A stretch of DNA of 45,819 bases from Trichomonas vaginalis G3 (taxonomy: Eukaryota > Parabasalia > Trichomonadida > Trichomonadidae), in the NCBI RefSeq assembly GCF_026262505.1, contig NW_026529186.1, positions 1-45,819 of the forward strand. Reading direction: 5' to 3'. This document shows positions 8,797 to 17,347 of the stretch, piece by piece. The notes beneath the pieces were generated by a model that had not been told where the DNA came from, searched no databases, and saw only the letters and a program-made list of their open reading frames with translations. The stretch's first letter is position 1; each line of letters starts with the position of its first letter. Made by a program: the position numbers and the translations under genes.

Positions 8797-9711
8797 ATGT
8801 TAGCAACAACTTCACCAAACTCTTTAGTTATGAATCCAACATCAATGTTAGTAGAGATGAAAAGCTTCATTCCTTCTTCATATACTTTCGAAACAGAAAT
8901 CCAGAAGATAAAGCAAGAACTTCTCCAAGGAGATTTAGACTGTTGTGCAAAAGATGAAACAAATGAACAATATCTTTACGAAATGCAGGACCTCATTGAC
9001 CATCTACCTAAACTTCCTGAAATACAACAACAAAAGCTCACTATTCCTGAATTCGACGAAATTGAAGTCAAAGCAACCGACTCGGTAGAAATAAAGAAGT
9101 TCATTCGTAAGGTAAACTATGAGTTTCTTGGATTTCATTGCAACCACAAAGTCATGGACAAAGATTGCGACATGGTATATAAGAACATCTCTGACATATA
9201 TAAATCTGAAGAATTTAAGACCTACGACAACTTTGTTTCGTTAGTTGCTGAATGTGTATGGCAGATAAGAGATAAAGATAGAAGAGGTAAAGTATGGAAC
9301 GAACAGATAAGACCCGCTATGTTTGAGATGAAGAGAGCAATTGACGCTTTAGTTGTTCTAGCAGGACAAATTTCAATGTACAATGCTAAAATGAACCCAC
9401 AATGTTCTAAATGTAAAGCAGCAATGAGGAAATATAACTACTCCGTCAAAGAGATAGAACGTATGCGAAACGACTATGCAGACTTAAAGACAGAAGCAGA
9501 GAAGCCAGCAGAAGATAAAATGGACATGTTAGAATTTCTAAACAAAAACTATCCAACAGCAGAAGATTTCCTTCTATCTGACGTCAAGAAGAAATATAAA
9601 GAAACTTTCGGCATAGTTAAAACTTTTGACATACTGACAGAAGAAATAGAAGCTACGAAATTGTTTAGGATTTCAAATATACATCGTACAATTCATGTAA
9701 AACGCTTGTGA
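8797..9711 (+). CDS. 304-residue protein of unknown function (copy A)
   Basis: The start at 8797 (MLATTSPNSL) is chosen because it directly follows the A/T-tract promoter and is the same in copy B. The protein is mostly helical and charged, with a QCSKCKAAM segment that could be half of a metal site and a long helix before EDKMDMLEFL. It looks whole. The gene is the only one inside the inverted-repeat-bounded module and lies next to array 1. It resembles no family I know; a replication or regulatory role is suggested only by its promoter class. Confidence 0.65.
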   Translation: MLATTSPNSLVMNPTSMLVEMKSFIPSSYTFETEIQKIKQELLQGDLDCCAKDETNEQYLYEMQDLIDHLPKLPEIQQQKLTIPEFDEIEVKATDSVEIKKFIRKVNYEFLGFHCNHKVMDKDCDMVYKNISDIYKSEEFKTYDNFVSLVAECVWQIRDKDRRGKVWNEQIRPAMFEMKRAIDALVVLAGQISMYNAKMNPQCSKCKAAMRKYNYSVKEIERMRNDYADLKTEAEKPAEDKMDMLEFLNKNYPTAEDFLLSDVKKKYKETFGIVKTFDILTEEIEATKLFRISNIHRTIHVKRL

Positions 9712-9900
9712 AAAAAACAGGTGAGAAAAGAGGTGAGAAAACAGGTGAGATCTCACCTCTTCACCTAAAATATATTTTTATTGAATTCTGTATAAAATTT
9801 CATGAGTTTTGTGTGTTTTAGACCATGTTAGAAAAGAGGTGAGAAAACAGGTGAGATCTCACCTTCTAACATAAAATATATTTTTGTCTGATTTACACTC
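9712..9900. repeat. AGATCT palindrome cassettes in reverse orientation (copy A, right side)
   Basis: Two cassettes with AGATCT centres near 9748 and 9854 stand in the orientation opposite to those at 7250-8270, so the two sides mirror each other around the 8797 gene. Confidence 0.7.
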
Positions 9901-9974
9901 ATTTCGATGAAGTCATGACAAAACATTTACACTCATTTCGATGAAATCATGACAAAACATATACGAAGAAGTTT

Positions 9975-10062
9975 ATTTCCTGGACTGTTGTCAAAATGTC
10001 ATGTTGTCACCATTTTCAAAAAGATGTTAGTTGACCGAGGGACCGAGGGACCGAGGGACCTG
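9975..10062 (-). repeat. right arm of the inverted repeat around the 8797 gene
   Basis: Reverse complement of 7365-7460, including the CCGAGGGA tandem and GTTGTCAAAATGTCATGTTG. The stretch from here to the promoter at 10283 holds AT-rich DNA with short repeats of CATGAAAATCGT and no gene. Confidence 0.7.
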
Positions 10063-10282
10063 GTGACACCTAAAAACCATCTACCCTAAAATCGTGAAAA
10101 AATGACCAAATTTCATTATATAACTGTTATTTTTTTACGAAGAGAACTTTAACACTTCGTAAAAAAATCCCTGAAATCATATCTTTTATACATGAAAATC
10201 GTAAAAAATTGCGAGTAGGGAAAAAAACCTGGTCGCCTAAAACACATGAAAATCGTGAATTTCCTTAAGATACAAAATAGAA

Positions 10283-10340
10283 AAAATAAAGTTAGTTTTT
10301 TAAAAAAAATATTTTTTATTTTGTATGTAAGAAACAGAAA
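10283..10340 (+). promoter_or_regulatory. A/T-tract promoter-like block
   Basis: AATAAAGTTAG, T-run, A-run, TATTTTTTATTTTGTATG and TAAGAAACAG end at the ATG at 10341. The GTATGTAAGAA tail is shared with the block before 11044. Confidence 0.65.
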
Positions 10341-10954
10341 ATGACAAACATTGAGTTTGAAACAGTTAAAAAGATAGACAATGACACCAAAGTGGTTAGA
10401 ATTGGTGATTTAAACGTAAGATACTCAAAGAAATACAAAAAATATTCTTTGTCAGACATTATATCTCCATCTGGAAAGAAAACATCCCACGACTGGGTTA
10501 AAAATGCTTCTACTCAGAAAATTTTGACAAGAAATCCTGAGCTTATGATATCGGTAAGATTCTATGGAACTACAGCATATCTTATAGACAAAAGTCTTAT
10601 ACCAATAGTTTTGTTATGGTTAGACCCAGTTGTTGGATATAACTTCATAACATATGGTTCATTCGATACTGAACGTTGCAGTGAGGGCTTACTTTACATC
10701 GTTCAGAAACCGAAGGACTTCAATACAAAGAGATATAAGATAGGAAGAACATATAATATAACTCTAAGATATGACAGTATAGTCAATAGAGTTAAGGTTG
10801 TGTTTGTTAACGATATGAGAGCTGCTGAAACAGAACTACTTGAAAAGTTTGAGAAAATGTATGGTGCTCCCACGAAAGGTAAAGAAACGTTTGAAGTAGA
10901 TGAGATAGGTAAAGCTTAAAATTATTTGACGAAGTTGCTGAAAAATACATGTAA
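10341..10954 (+). pseudogene. KilA-N + GIY-YIG (T5orf172-like) protein (copy A)
   Basis: A protein of about 204 residues with an N-terminal KilA-N-type DNA-binding domain (SLSDIISPSGKKTSHDWV through LIPIVLLWLDPVVGYNF, about residues 35-110). A C-terminal GIY-YIG/T5orf172-like domain follows (EGLLYIVQKP, then RYKIGRTYNI). This fusion is common in large DNA viruses and phages and is thought to bind and sometimes cut DNA. The gene is broken, with about one break. A small cluster of changes relative to copy B falls inside the KilA-N domain. Confidence 0.8.
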
Positions 10955-10997
10955 AGCGTTTATTTTTGGTCTTTTTGTGAAAGTCAGGAAATAACGC

Positions 10998-11043
10998 TAA
11001 TTTTTAAAAAAATATTTTTTTTATTTTGTATGTAAGAACAGAT
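10998..11043 (+). promoter_or_regulatory. A/T-tract promoter-like block
   Basis: CGCTAATTTTT, an A-run, TATTTTTTTTATTTTG and TATGTAAGAACAG precede the ATG at 11044. They support the start at MSTTEN rather than the in-frame ATG 18 bases upstream, which lies inside the conserved block. Confidence 0.65.
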
Positions 11044-11871
11044 ATGTCAACAACAGAGAACACAACAACTGCTATCGTTCATGAAGCCATAAATGAAGAA
11101 TATGAGTACATACAATATAACAAACAGTTACGTCTCATTCGTTCGGTCAAAGACGATATGTACCAAATGCAAAGTATTTTGAATGCTCTTCGTTCTACAA
11201 AGCAAGCACATCATTGGTTTGAAAACCAACAGACAAAAGAACTTTTAGAAGAATTTCCTCATATGTTTGCGTCCCGAGGAAAACCGAGGAACGAGATTCC
11301 ATACGAAAATCGTAAAAATTTGCCAAATGGTTTGAAAGGATATTATATTCATAGACTTCTTGTAAATGCTGTTGCAATGTGGGCTTCACCTCGTTACGCT
11401 TGTTATATTTTCATGATGTTAGATGAAATTCACAGACAAGAACGTGAAGAGATGGAAAAGAAACTTCAAGCAAAAGATGAAGTCATTGAAGCAAAAGACA
11501 AAAGCCTTCAGAAAAGAATACCACGTTCGGTACCAAAAGGAAAGGAAAAGAACTATAAGTATATGATTTATACTGAAGAGATGGAAAATGAAGAAGACAG
11601 AGATATGGTTATGTTGCATTTAGTCAGAAGAAACAACAAAAGCTTTTACGACCTTGCTAAGATTTACAAATCTGACAGAAATTGGTTCTATCGCGAAAAC
11701 TTACCGATTTCAATGACACCAAATGAAGATGTGAAACAAATAGTTCAAGATACTCTTCCTCAAACACACTATGAAATTAAAGGTTGTACAATTCTTACAT
11801 TCAAAGAAGATTTGCCGCTACTGAAAGAAAAAATAACAGAGTATTTTGACAACTTCAAACAAGTAGGGTAA
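11044..11871 (+). CDS. KilA-N + MSV199/DUF3627-like DNA-binding protein (copy A)
   Basis: A whole-looking protein of 275 residues. After a leader helix comes a KilA-N domain (WFENQQTKELLEEFPH through YYIHRLLVNAVAMWASPRYA), then a coiled linker (EREEMEKKLQAKDE) and a C-terminal domain (KYMIYTEEMENEEDRDMVML through LPISMTPNED) like those on iridovirus and poxvirus KilA-N proteins. The N-terminal 45 residues and the C-terminal half are almost the same as in copy B, but the KilA-N domain is clearly different. The 22-bp array 2 lies directly downstream. It is likely a sequence-specific regulator or replication protein. Confidence 0.82.
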   Translation: MSTTENTTTAIVHEAINEEYEYIQYNKQLRLIRSVKDDMYQMQSILNALRSTKQAHHWFENQQTKELLEEFPHMFASRGKPRNEIPYENRKNLPNGLKGYYIHRLLVNAVAMWASPRYACYIFMMLDEIHRQEREEMEKKLQAKDEVIEAKDKSLQKRIPRSVPKGKEKNYKYMIYTEEMENEEDRDMVMLHLVRRNNKSFYDLAKIYKSDRNWFYRENLPISMTPNEDVKQIVQDTLPQTHYEIKGCTILTFKEDLPLLKEKITEYFDNFKQVG

Positions 11872-11943
11872 ATGCACTCTTTATTTTTACGCTTGACTTC
11901 AGATGGCTCAGGTAGCTCTATAAGGTAAATTGCCTTGTCAAAT

Positions 11944-12237
11944 CCTTCCGACATTCCGAGTCCTTCCATCCGACAGGAAAAGTCCTTCCTTCCGACAGGA
12001 AAAGTTTTTCTTTCCGACAGGAAAAGTTTTTCTTTCCGACAGGAAAAGTTTTTCTTTCCGACAGGAAAAAAATTTTCTGTTGTTCGTCCGTAAACCATTC
12101 AAATTTTCGAAAATTGAGAACTTTTTGGTCGAACTTCAGAAAAAGTCCTTCCTTCCGACAGGAAAAGTCCTTCCTTCTGGCATTCCGAGTCCTTCCTTCC
12201 AACTGGAAAAGTTCTTCCATCCGACAGGACACAAACG
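11944..12237. repeat. 22-bp tandem array 2, bipartite, mixed unit types (copy A)
   Basis: Every unit is 22 bp long, built mostly on GACAGGAAAAG followed by TTTTTCTTTCC or TCCTTCCTTCC. A few GACATTCCGAG and AACTGGAAAAG units are mixed in. A core at about 12082-12140 divides the array and holds the near-palindrome CAAATTTTCGAAAATTG. The core is the same in copy B, but the dominant repeat unit is not. The right edge is an ATG followed by the GACGTACCACCAA also found at array 1. Confidence 0.85.
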
Positions 12238-12238
12238 G

Positions 12239-12427
12239 ATGACTGACGTACCACCAACCGAGTCCATTCCAAAGCCAGAAGAACCGAAAGCTGCAGAACC
12301 ACAACAGACTAAGACTAAACACTTACATTTTTCAAGCTTGACTTTTTACAATTTGAACTTTGTTCGCGTAGATATGAATTCTGAAAGAAGTATGAGGGTC
12401 TTGTATGACTTTGTACTTCTCCCATAG
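12239..12427 (+). CDS. small proline-rich ORF at the edge of array 2 (copy A)
   Basis: A 62-residue frame starting MTDVPPTESIPKPEEPK. The first half is Pro/Glu/Lys-rich; the second half is antisense to the 3' end of the ATPase gene. The first residues recur, as MSDVPP, at the right edge of array 1 at 8600. The frame is kept in copy B (38430-38618). It may be a real short gene or only a conserved array edge. Confidence 0.35.
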   Translation: MTDVPPTESIPKPEEPKAAEPQQTKTKHLHFSSLTFYNLNFVRVDMNSERSMRVLYDFVLLP

Positions 12428-13208
12428 TTCATGTCTGTCAAACTTACCTGCCATGGACTCTTTCATAAGTTCCATGAAATCGTCTTCGGACAATCCGGGG
12501 AAAAGTACAATGTCAGTAAGTATTCTCTTTACATCCTTACTTAAACTCTTGGCTGTCTGTACACAAATGACAACTGAAATGTTAAAGTGTCTGAGCTTCT
12601 TAAGAATTCGACACATGTCTTGTTCTCTGTTCTTTAACAAAGGATGAGAAGCAAAGTCATCTAAGATAAGAAGACATCTATGAGGGTACGTTTTCCAATC
12701 GTAAGATTGCAATTTCTTCGAAATGTATTCTATCTCTTTCTGTTTGTTTCTGAAGTGTTTTCTTCTCTAATATTCTCTGCATTTCCTCATTTGGGTCTTT
12801 AAACTTCGAATTTATATACTCATTTATAGCATTGTACTTCAAAACTCTTCTTTGGTACTTCTTTATCCAATCTAACAACTCAGAGTCTTTTATACATACT
12901 AACTTAGACTTCTTTATAATATCTTTGAACGAATTGACGGTTTGGTCAAATTGACCAGAAGTACTACAAATGACAACTAACTCATAGAATGGGTTCTTCT
13001 CATCTAGTTCTTGTTGTTGTGCAGCCATTTTAAGATAAGTGAAAGTCTTACCCGACCCAGGCGGTGCAATTAGACCTGTTATACCATTCTGAGCAAATAA
13101 GAACTTGTCATGTATGGGTTTTATCTGAGCATTTTCCAACTTCCTCTTGTTCTTGTTTAAAACATTCTCAAATTTTTTGTCAATGTCAGCAAACTTTTTT
13201 TCTAACAT
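12332..13208 (-). pseudogene. FtsK/HerA-type genome-packaging ATPase (copy A)
   Basis: This would be the motor that fills capsids with element DNA. It has the Walker A motif GLIAPPGSGKTF and Walker B CLLILDDFASH, followed by the sensor-like FNISVVICVQTAKSL typical of A32-like packaging ATPases of Polintons and large DNA viruses. The start at 13208 (MLEKKF) is preferred over the longer in-frame start at 13310, which would overlap the divergent gene at 13245. The gene is broken, with about one break; the partner in copy B looks whole. Confidence 0.85.
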
Positions 13209-13244
13209 ATTTTTAGAAAAATTAAAATTTTTATCTTTTAGAAA

Positions 13245-13690
13245 ATGTCTAGCGATTTCGCTATCTATATTCGAGACAAGCTTTTCGACAGCAAAACATC
13301 TGTCGACCATAAAATCTTACATAGTGTAAACAAGAAAGGGGAATTTGTTCTAAAGTTCTGTTTCTGGAATATGACAAGAACCATAAAACATTAAGCAGAG
13401 AAGTCTTAAAATTTGTCAATGACAGACTTGTTGACAGAGATGACGCCTCTTGGAGAGATGAAGTCCAACAAAACTTCTTAGAATGCAAAGAAGACACATG
13501 CACTGTTCTTGAAGATGAAATAGAAAACAGAATAGAAGAGCTATTAAAGGACAAAGAACTTTTACAAAAATATGGTTCTGAGAAGTTTGACATAACTCCA
13601 CCAGAAAAGAAGAAGAGAGAAAAGAAAGAAAAGAAAGTAGAAGAAGAGAAGAAAGAACCAGTTCCAGAGAAAAAGAAATTTGACATGTAA
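13245..13690 (+). pseudogene. lysine-rich protein divergent from the ATPase (copy A)
   Basis: About 148 residues, starting MSSDFAIYIRDKLFD and ending in a strongly charged K/E tail (PEKKKREKKEKKVEEEKK). It is divergent from the ATPase gene across a 36-base AT-rich gap that probably holds both promoters. Broken, with about one break. The function is unknown; the tail suggests nucleic-acid or capsid-surface contact. Confidence 0.6.
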
Positions 13691-13706
13691 AAATAAAATT
13701 TTATTT

Positions 13707-14126
13707 TTAGAACATTTCTGGGTCAATGTCAATGTTCTCTTCCTCTTTAGGAGCAAACACTGGCTTAGACTCTAAAATCTTTTTACCCAATTTACCTTGA
13801 ACTTCTACAACTTTAGACTCATAATATTCATAGTCGTCTGCTTTCTTTGGTTCATAAGGTATAACAAGTTTGTATGCTTTGCCTTCTTCGAGTTTTGAGA
13901 ACCTTCTGTCAAAACTTTCTTTGACTGCTAACAAACCTTCTATGTCTAAGTCTTCAAATTTCGCACCATTTTTAGTCACAATAGCAAACTTAACTGGTTC
14001 GATGTTCCAAACTTTGCTGAATGAAGACTTTTCAAAATGGTAGAAGTAAACATTCAAATATGTGAATGGGTCTAGTTCTTCTTTAAGTCCTGACATGTAC
14101 TTGTTTACTGAGATGAATTTTGCCAT
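13707..14126 (-). CDS. 139-residue protein of unknown function (copy A)
   Basis: A whole-looking protein, starting MAKFISVNKYMSG, with a strand-rich body (YLNVYFYHFEKSSF, KFAIVTKNGAKF, YKLVIPYEPKKAD) and an acidic end (EEENIDIDPEMF). The size, position before the helicase and acidic tail resemble single-stranded DNA-binding proteins, but no motif proves this. It differs from copy B at one residue. Confidence 0.6.
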   Translation of the reverse strand: MAKFISVNKYMSGLKEELDPFTYLNVYFYHFEKSSFSKVWNIEPVKFAIVTKNGAKFEDLDIEGLLAVKESFDRRFSKLEEGKAYKLVIPYEPKKADDYEYYESKVVEVQGKLGKKILESKPVFAPKEEENIDIDPEMF

Positions 14127-14162
14127 CTTTTCTATCGGATAAAAAAAATATTTTTTTTTAAA
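14127..14162 (-). promoter_or_regulatory. A/T-tract promoter-like block, minus strand
   Basis: Read on the minus strand it is TTTTAAAAAAAAATATTTTT then TTTATCCGATAGAAAAG before the ATG at 14126. It is the same A-run/TAT/T-run core as before the KilA-N genes. Confidence 0.5.
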
Positions 14163-14164
14163 AT

Positions 14165-15400
14165 TTACTCAGAAAAATTTTTCTTTGTATATACACCATT
14201 CTGAACATCTAAAAGACTTTTGACATTTGCCAAGAATGTTCGTTTAGACGCTGTCATATAACCATACTCTTGACAATATTGTTTATACGAATCGTACAAT
14301 GACCTTTCATCTAAACACTCAAAGTCAGTTTCATCTATGAACAGTTCATATACACTCTTGTTTGCTTCTAACAATGTTTGTCTCTCTTCGGTATGTGGAA
14401 TTTGTCTTGGATTGAACTTTGAAATATCTAATGTCATGAAATATGAGAACAAGTGGTTGTAAAAGTCAGATGTCAAAGTTTCTGCTAAGTCGTCAAAATA
14501 TTCTGTATCTTGCATATGAGCTTCTGACGTTCTGACAACTACATATCTTCTGTCAGAACTTTCTAACTTCATCGGAACAGCATTGTTTGAAACCATAATG
14601 AAATTTACAACATTTTCACAAACTCTTTGGTCTTTATATTTTCTTTCAACAACTCCAACTTTGTCTGTTATAAGACTCTTCAAAGCATCTGAGTTTAAAA
14701 CTTTTGTTGTATCTATACTTTGAAGTTCATTGCAAACTATAAGTTTCATATTCTCTATTGAAGAGTTAAATTTACCGCAGATGTTTTCTAAGTTTGTCAT
14801 ATTAGGGTTCGAATAACCTTCTAACAGTTTGCATAAGATATCTGTAAAGAAAGTGTTCTTACCAGTTCCTTGTTTTCCAATTATAATGAGAGCAGTTTCA
14901 TTCTTAGCACTTGGATGTTGTAAGATGTTTGCAAACCAACATAAGATATACTCATAAACCTTTTCGTTTCCATTGCATATAATTTCTTTGACATGGTCTA
15001 ACCAAGCTTCTATAATATTTTCTTTCCATTCTACTTGTTCGTATTTATATCCAGTGAAGATAGAATAGAAGTTTGGAGAAGGTGTATAGAACTTTATACC
15101 TCGAACTGAAAAATCTTCTAACTTTGACAATAAGATATCCCAAGCATCTAACATCTTCATGCCAACTTGTACGACTTTTATTTTCTTAAGTTTCTGTTTA
15201 CATTCTTGTTCTGAAACTATTGTTGCTCTTGGTTTGTTAAAGACAACATCCCATTCTTTCATAACATAACATTCTGGGGCAGAGTCGACATAAATGACTA
15301 AACGTTTCAAATTCTCGACTGCTTTGTTATAGTCTCGAAATGGACACATATTTCTGAATGCTTGGAAGTCATAAAAATCTGAAACATCTATTCTGTACAT
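14165..15400 (-). CDS. superfamily 3 (D5-like) helicase (copy A)
   Basis: A whole-looking protein of 411 residues. The Walker A motif is IIIGKQGTGKNTF, Walker B lies in MKLIVCNELQS and motif C in VNFIMVSNNAVPM, followed by the arginine-finger region SSDRRYVVVRTSE. These define a viral SF3 helicase that unwinds DNA as a hexamer during replication. The N-terminal 130 residues show no recognisable primase motif, so it seems to be a stand-alone helicase. It lies between the 139-residue protein and the likely minor capsid protein, all on the minus strand. Confidence 0.88.
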   Translation of the reverse strand: MYRIDVSDFYDFQAFRNMCPFRDYNKAVENLKRLVIYVDSAPECYVMKEWDVVFNKPRATIVSEQECKQKLKKIKVVQVGMKMLDAWDILLSKLEDFSVRGIKFYTPSPNFYSIFTGYKYEQVEWKENIIEAWLDHVKEIICNGNEKVYEYILCWFANILQHPSAKNETALIIIGKQGTGKNTFFTDILCKLLEGYSNPNMTNLENICGKFNSSIENMKLIVCNELQSIDTTKVLNSDALKSLITDKVGVVERKYKDQRVCENVVNFIMVSNNAVPMKLESSDRRYVVVRTSEAHMQDTEYFDDLAETLTSDFYNHLFSYFMTLDISKFNPRQIPHTEERQTLLEANKSVYELFIDETDFECLDERSLYDSYKQYCQEYGYMTASKRTFLANVKSLLDVQNGVYTKKNFSE

Positions 15401-15429
15401 TTTTATAAAAATAAAAAAAAATATTTTTT
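15401..15429 (-). promoter_or_regulatory. A/T-tract promoter-like block before the helicase
   Basis: On the minus strand an A-run, TATTTTTTTTTATTTTT and ATAAAA lead to the ATG at 15400. The whole gap to the next gene is this block. Confidence 0.5.
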
Positions 15430-16235
15430 TTATTCTTGAGCTATTTGTTGCATTTGTTGTTCTTGAGCTATTTGTTGTTCTTGAGCTATTTGTTGTTGAA
15501 GTTGTTCTTGTAATACAATACTTTCACCAGTTGCATCTTCCAATTCGAAACTTTCTGCCGTCATTGACAAATACATAGGACATAAAAGTTTTACAGGAAC
15601 AAAGTTTGCGTCAACTAAGGTTAAGTTTATGTTTGCTAAAGTGTTTGAGTTTACTAAAGCTGAAAACTCTGCATTCGAATGAACAATAGGCAAACCAGCA
15701 GAGAATGTGTTATTTATACGCATAAGTATCTTTTGGTCATAGTAGTTTCTGTCGACATTCGAATAACACTTTGAACCTAAGTTTGAAACAATATATAAAA
15801 TAGGTGTACTTAAAGTCAATGGAACAGACATTCCTTGTATGACACCTTTTCCTGTTATAGGAAACTGTTGGTAGTAAAAACCAGATATAAGTTTTGTATT
15901 ATAGCTCATATTGTTTATAGTAAACTCAGTCGGACATCCAAACATAATGAAACCTGCTCTAGTTGCAGCACATGTTACACTCGTCCTTAAAGTATTAAAT
16001 AAGTCAACAAAACCTGTTGGTGGTATATCTGAGTAAGTATCTTCAAAGGAGTATTTTTTACCATTCACAACAATAAAATCTTCTGGTGTCAAAAGAGCAA
16101 AACAGGCTTTAGTCGTCATTGTGTTTAAGGTTAGTTTACAATATCGTCCTTGAGGACTTTGTAAGTTGTTGTTATAGAATTATATGACTCAGGGTTTTTA
16201 GTCGTAATAGTATAAACCATTGTGTCTTCTGCCAT
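15430..16235 (-). pseudogene. likely minor capsid protein (copy A)
   Basis: About 265 residues, starting MAEDTMVYTITTKN, strand-rich throughout (GYVP-free, many N/T/S and alternating hydrophobics), with no membrane segment. The end is a glutamine-rich repeat of QIAQEQ units. Size, composition and position between helicase and major capsid genes fit a jelly-roll penton/minor capsid protein of Polinton-like viruses; this is inference. Broken, with about one break. Confidence 0.5.
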
Positions 16236-16239
16236 TTAC

Positions 16240-16816
16240 TTAGCAAATAAATTTTAATGAAATGTTGTGGTCGTCAAATATTTTTATAACGTCTGGAAAC
16301 TATATTTTAAGTTCAACGTTTCACCTCCTTTCATAACGTATATCTTGTCAATGACATTATATGAAACACCAGCAACTAATGTCGGTTCTATTTCTTTGAT
16401 GTTTATATCGTCTGCCTCTGTCAAAAGTTTCAATAGTTCTTTCAAAACTTCATGAGGTGCAATGACATATGAGTTCACTTTTACAGGGTTGTGTTCGACC
16501 AAGTTTAACATTATACCTAAAGCTTGACAAATCTTCTCCTGAGTTTGAAGTTTGTCTTTCAGTTGTTGGTAGTCATTTCGAATATCTGCAACAGAACTTA
16601 AGTCTCTGCTAACTTCAGGGTATGTTGGTTGTTCTTTTACAGGAACAATTGTTATACCATCTTGGTCTTCGTATGGTTTCCCCACTTCAACATCTCTGTC
16701 TTTGACATTGACAATAACACTTTGACTGTTTGTTTGAGTTGGTGAATTTAACTTCACATCTGCCACCGCATTAAACCTTTTGAAACACTCACGCTTCTAT
16801 TTTTCGGAAATGACAT
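16240..16816 (-). pseudogene. protein of unknown function, capsid-gene cluster (copy A)
   Basis: About 194 residues, starting MSFPKNRSVSV. It has a strand-rich N-terminal half (SVIVNVKDRDVEVG), a helical middle (IRNDYQQLKDKLQTQEKICQALG) and a strand-rich end with GVSYNVIDKIYVMKGGE. Broken, with about two breaks. It is divergent from the gene at 16835 and four bases from the minor capsid start. No family was recognised. Confidence 0.5.
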
Positions 16817-16834
16817 TTTACTTAGAATAAAAAG
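16817..16834. promoter_or_regulatory. 18-base bidirectional start region
   Basis: The gap TTACTTAGAATAAAAAG is all that separates two divergent ATGs. Read leftwards it gives TTTTTATTCTAAGTAAA, matching the short T-run start motif. The same arrangement, TTTTATCTAGAATAAAA, separates the divergent genes at 28177 and 28196. Confidence 0.5.
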
Positions 16835-17347
16835 ATGGACGTATTCGAGTATCTCTTCGAATTGAAGCAGAACAAAGTTTACACACACAAACAATACAAA
16901 TACATTGACAGAATAGTTCTTTATACAAACAATGGAAAATGTTATAGAATAGCAGTCTTTGCTGAACCAAAATATTTCCATAAAGCAAAGAAAGTTGGTA
17001 TAACTGAAATGGTGAAAGTTCTTGAAGCAGACAAAAATATAACAACAAAACTGACCGATATTTCTAAAGGTAAGTTTATAATACAATTTTATGTCAAAAC
17101 TGGCGTACTGTCAATATTTGACGGAAGAAGTCAGTTCAAGAACAACTTACTGACCTGCTGCCAAAATCTGCTCGATGGAAGCTGTCGTTATGCCAATCTG
17201 AGGAGCCCCAGCAGGTTTCATCGAACGAATCTTCAAAAGAGCATCTTCCGTGAAAAGTGCTATTGGTTTTGTAAACTTCTTTGCTTTCAATTCATCTGGA
17301 CCGTCTCTGTCACCAGTATATTGTATTTGAACTGTACCAACAGTTGA
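16835..17347 (+). CDS. small strand-rich protein convergent with the capsid gene (copy A)
   Basis: It starts MDVFEYLFELKQNKVYTH and has a compact first 95 residues that agree with copy B (DRIVLYTNNGKCYRIAVF, GKFIIQFYVKTGVLSIFDG). The two copies then differ in frame and length; that tail is antisense to the end of the capsid gene. Probably only the first 95-110 residues are ancestral. Function unknown. Confidence 0.45.
   Translation: MDVFEYLFELKQNKVYTHKQYKYIDRIVLYTNNGKCYRIAVFAEPKYFHKAKKVGITEMVKVLEADKNITTKLTDISKGKFIIQFYVKTGVLSIFDGRSQFKNNLLTCCQNLLDGSCRYANLRSPSRFHRTNLQKSIFREKCYWFCKLLCFQFIWTVSVTSILYLNCTNS

Noticed and set aside
8797-9711. 304-residue protein as a primase or polymerase
   Set aside because: No catalytic carboxylate motif of primases or of family-B polymerases can be seen; the promoter class alone is not enough.
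11918-12427. Several long ORFs on both strands of array 2 (also 38043-38618)
   Set aside because: Translated 22-bp repeats. Only the short ends outside the array show conservation.
13261-13756. Ser/Phe-rich minus-strand ORFs opposite the lysine-rich protein
   Set aside because: Mirror images of a purine-rich coding strand; the plus-strand gene has the promoter and conserved start.
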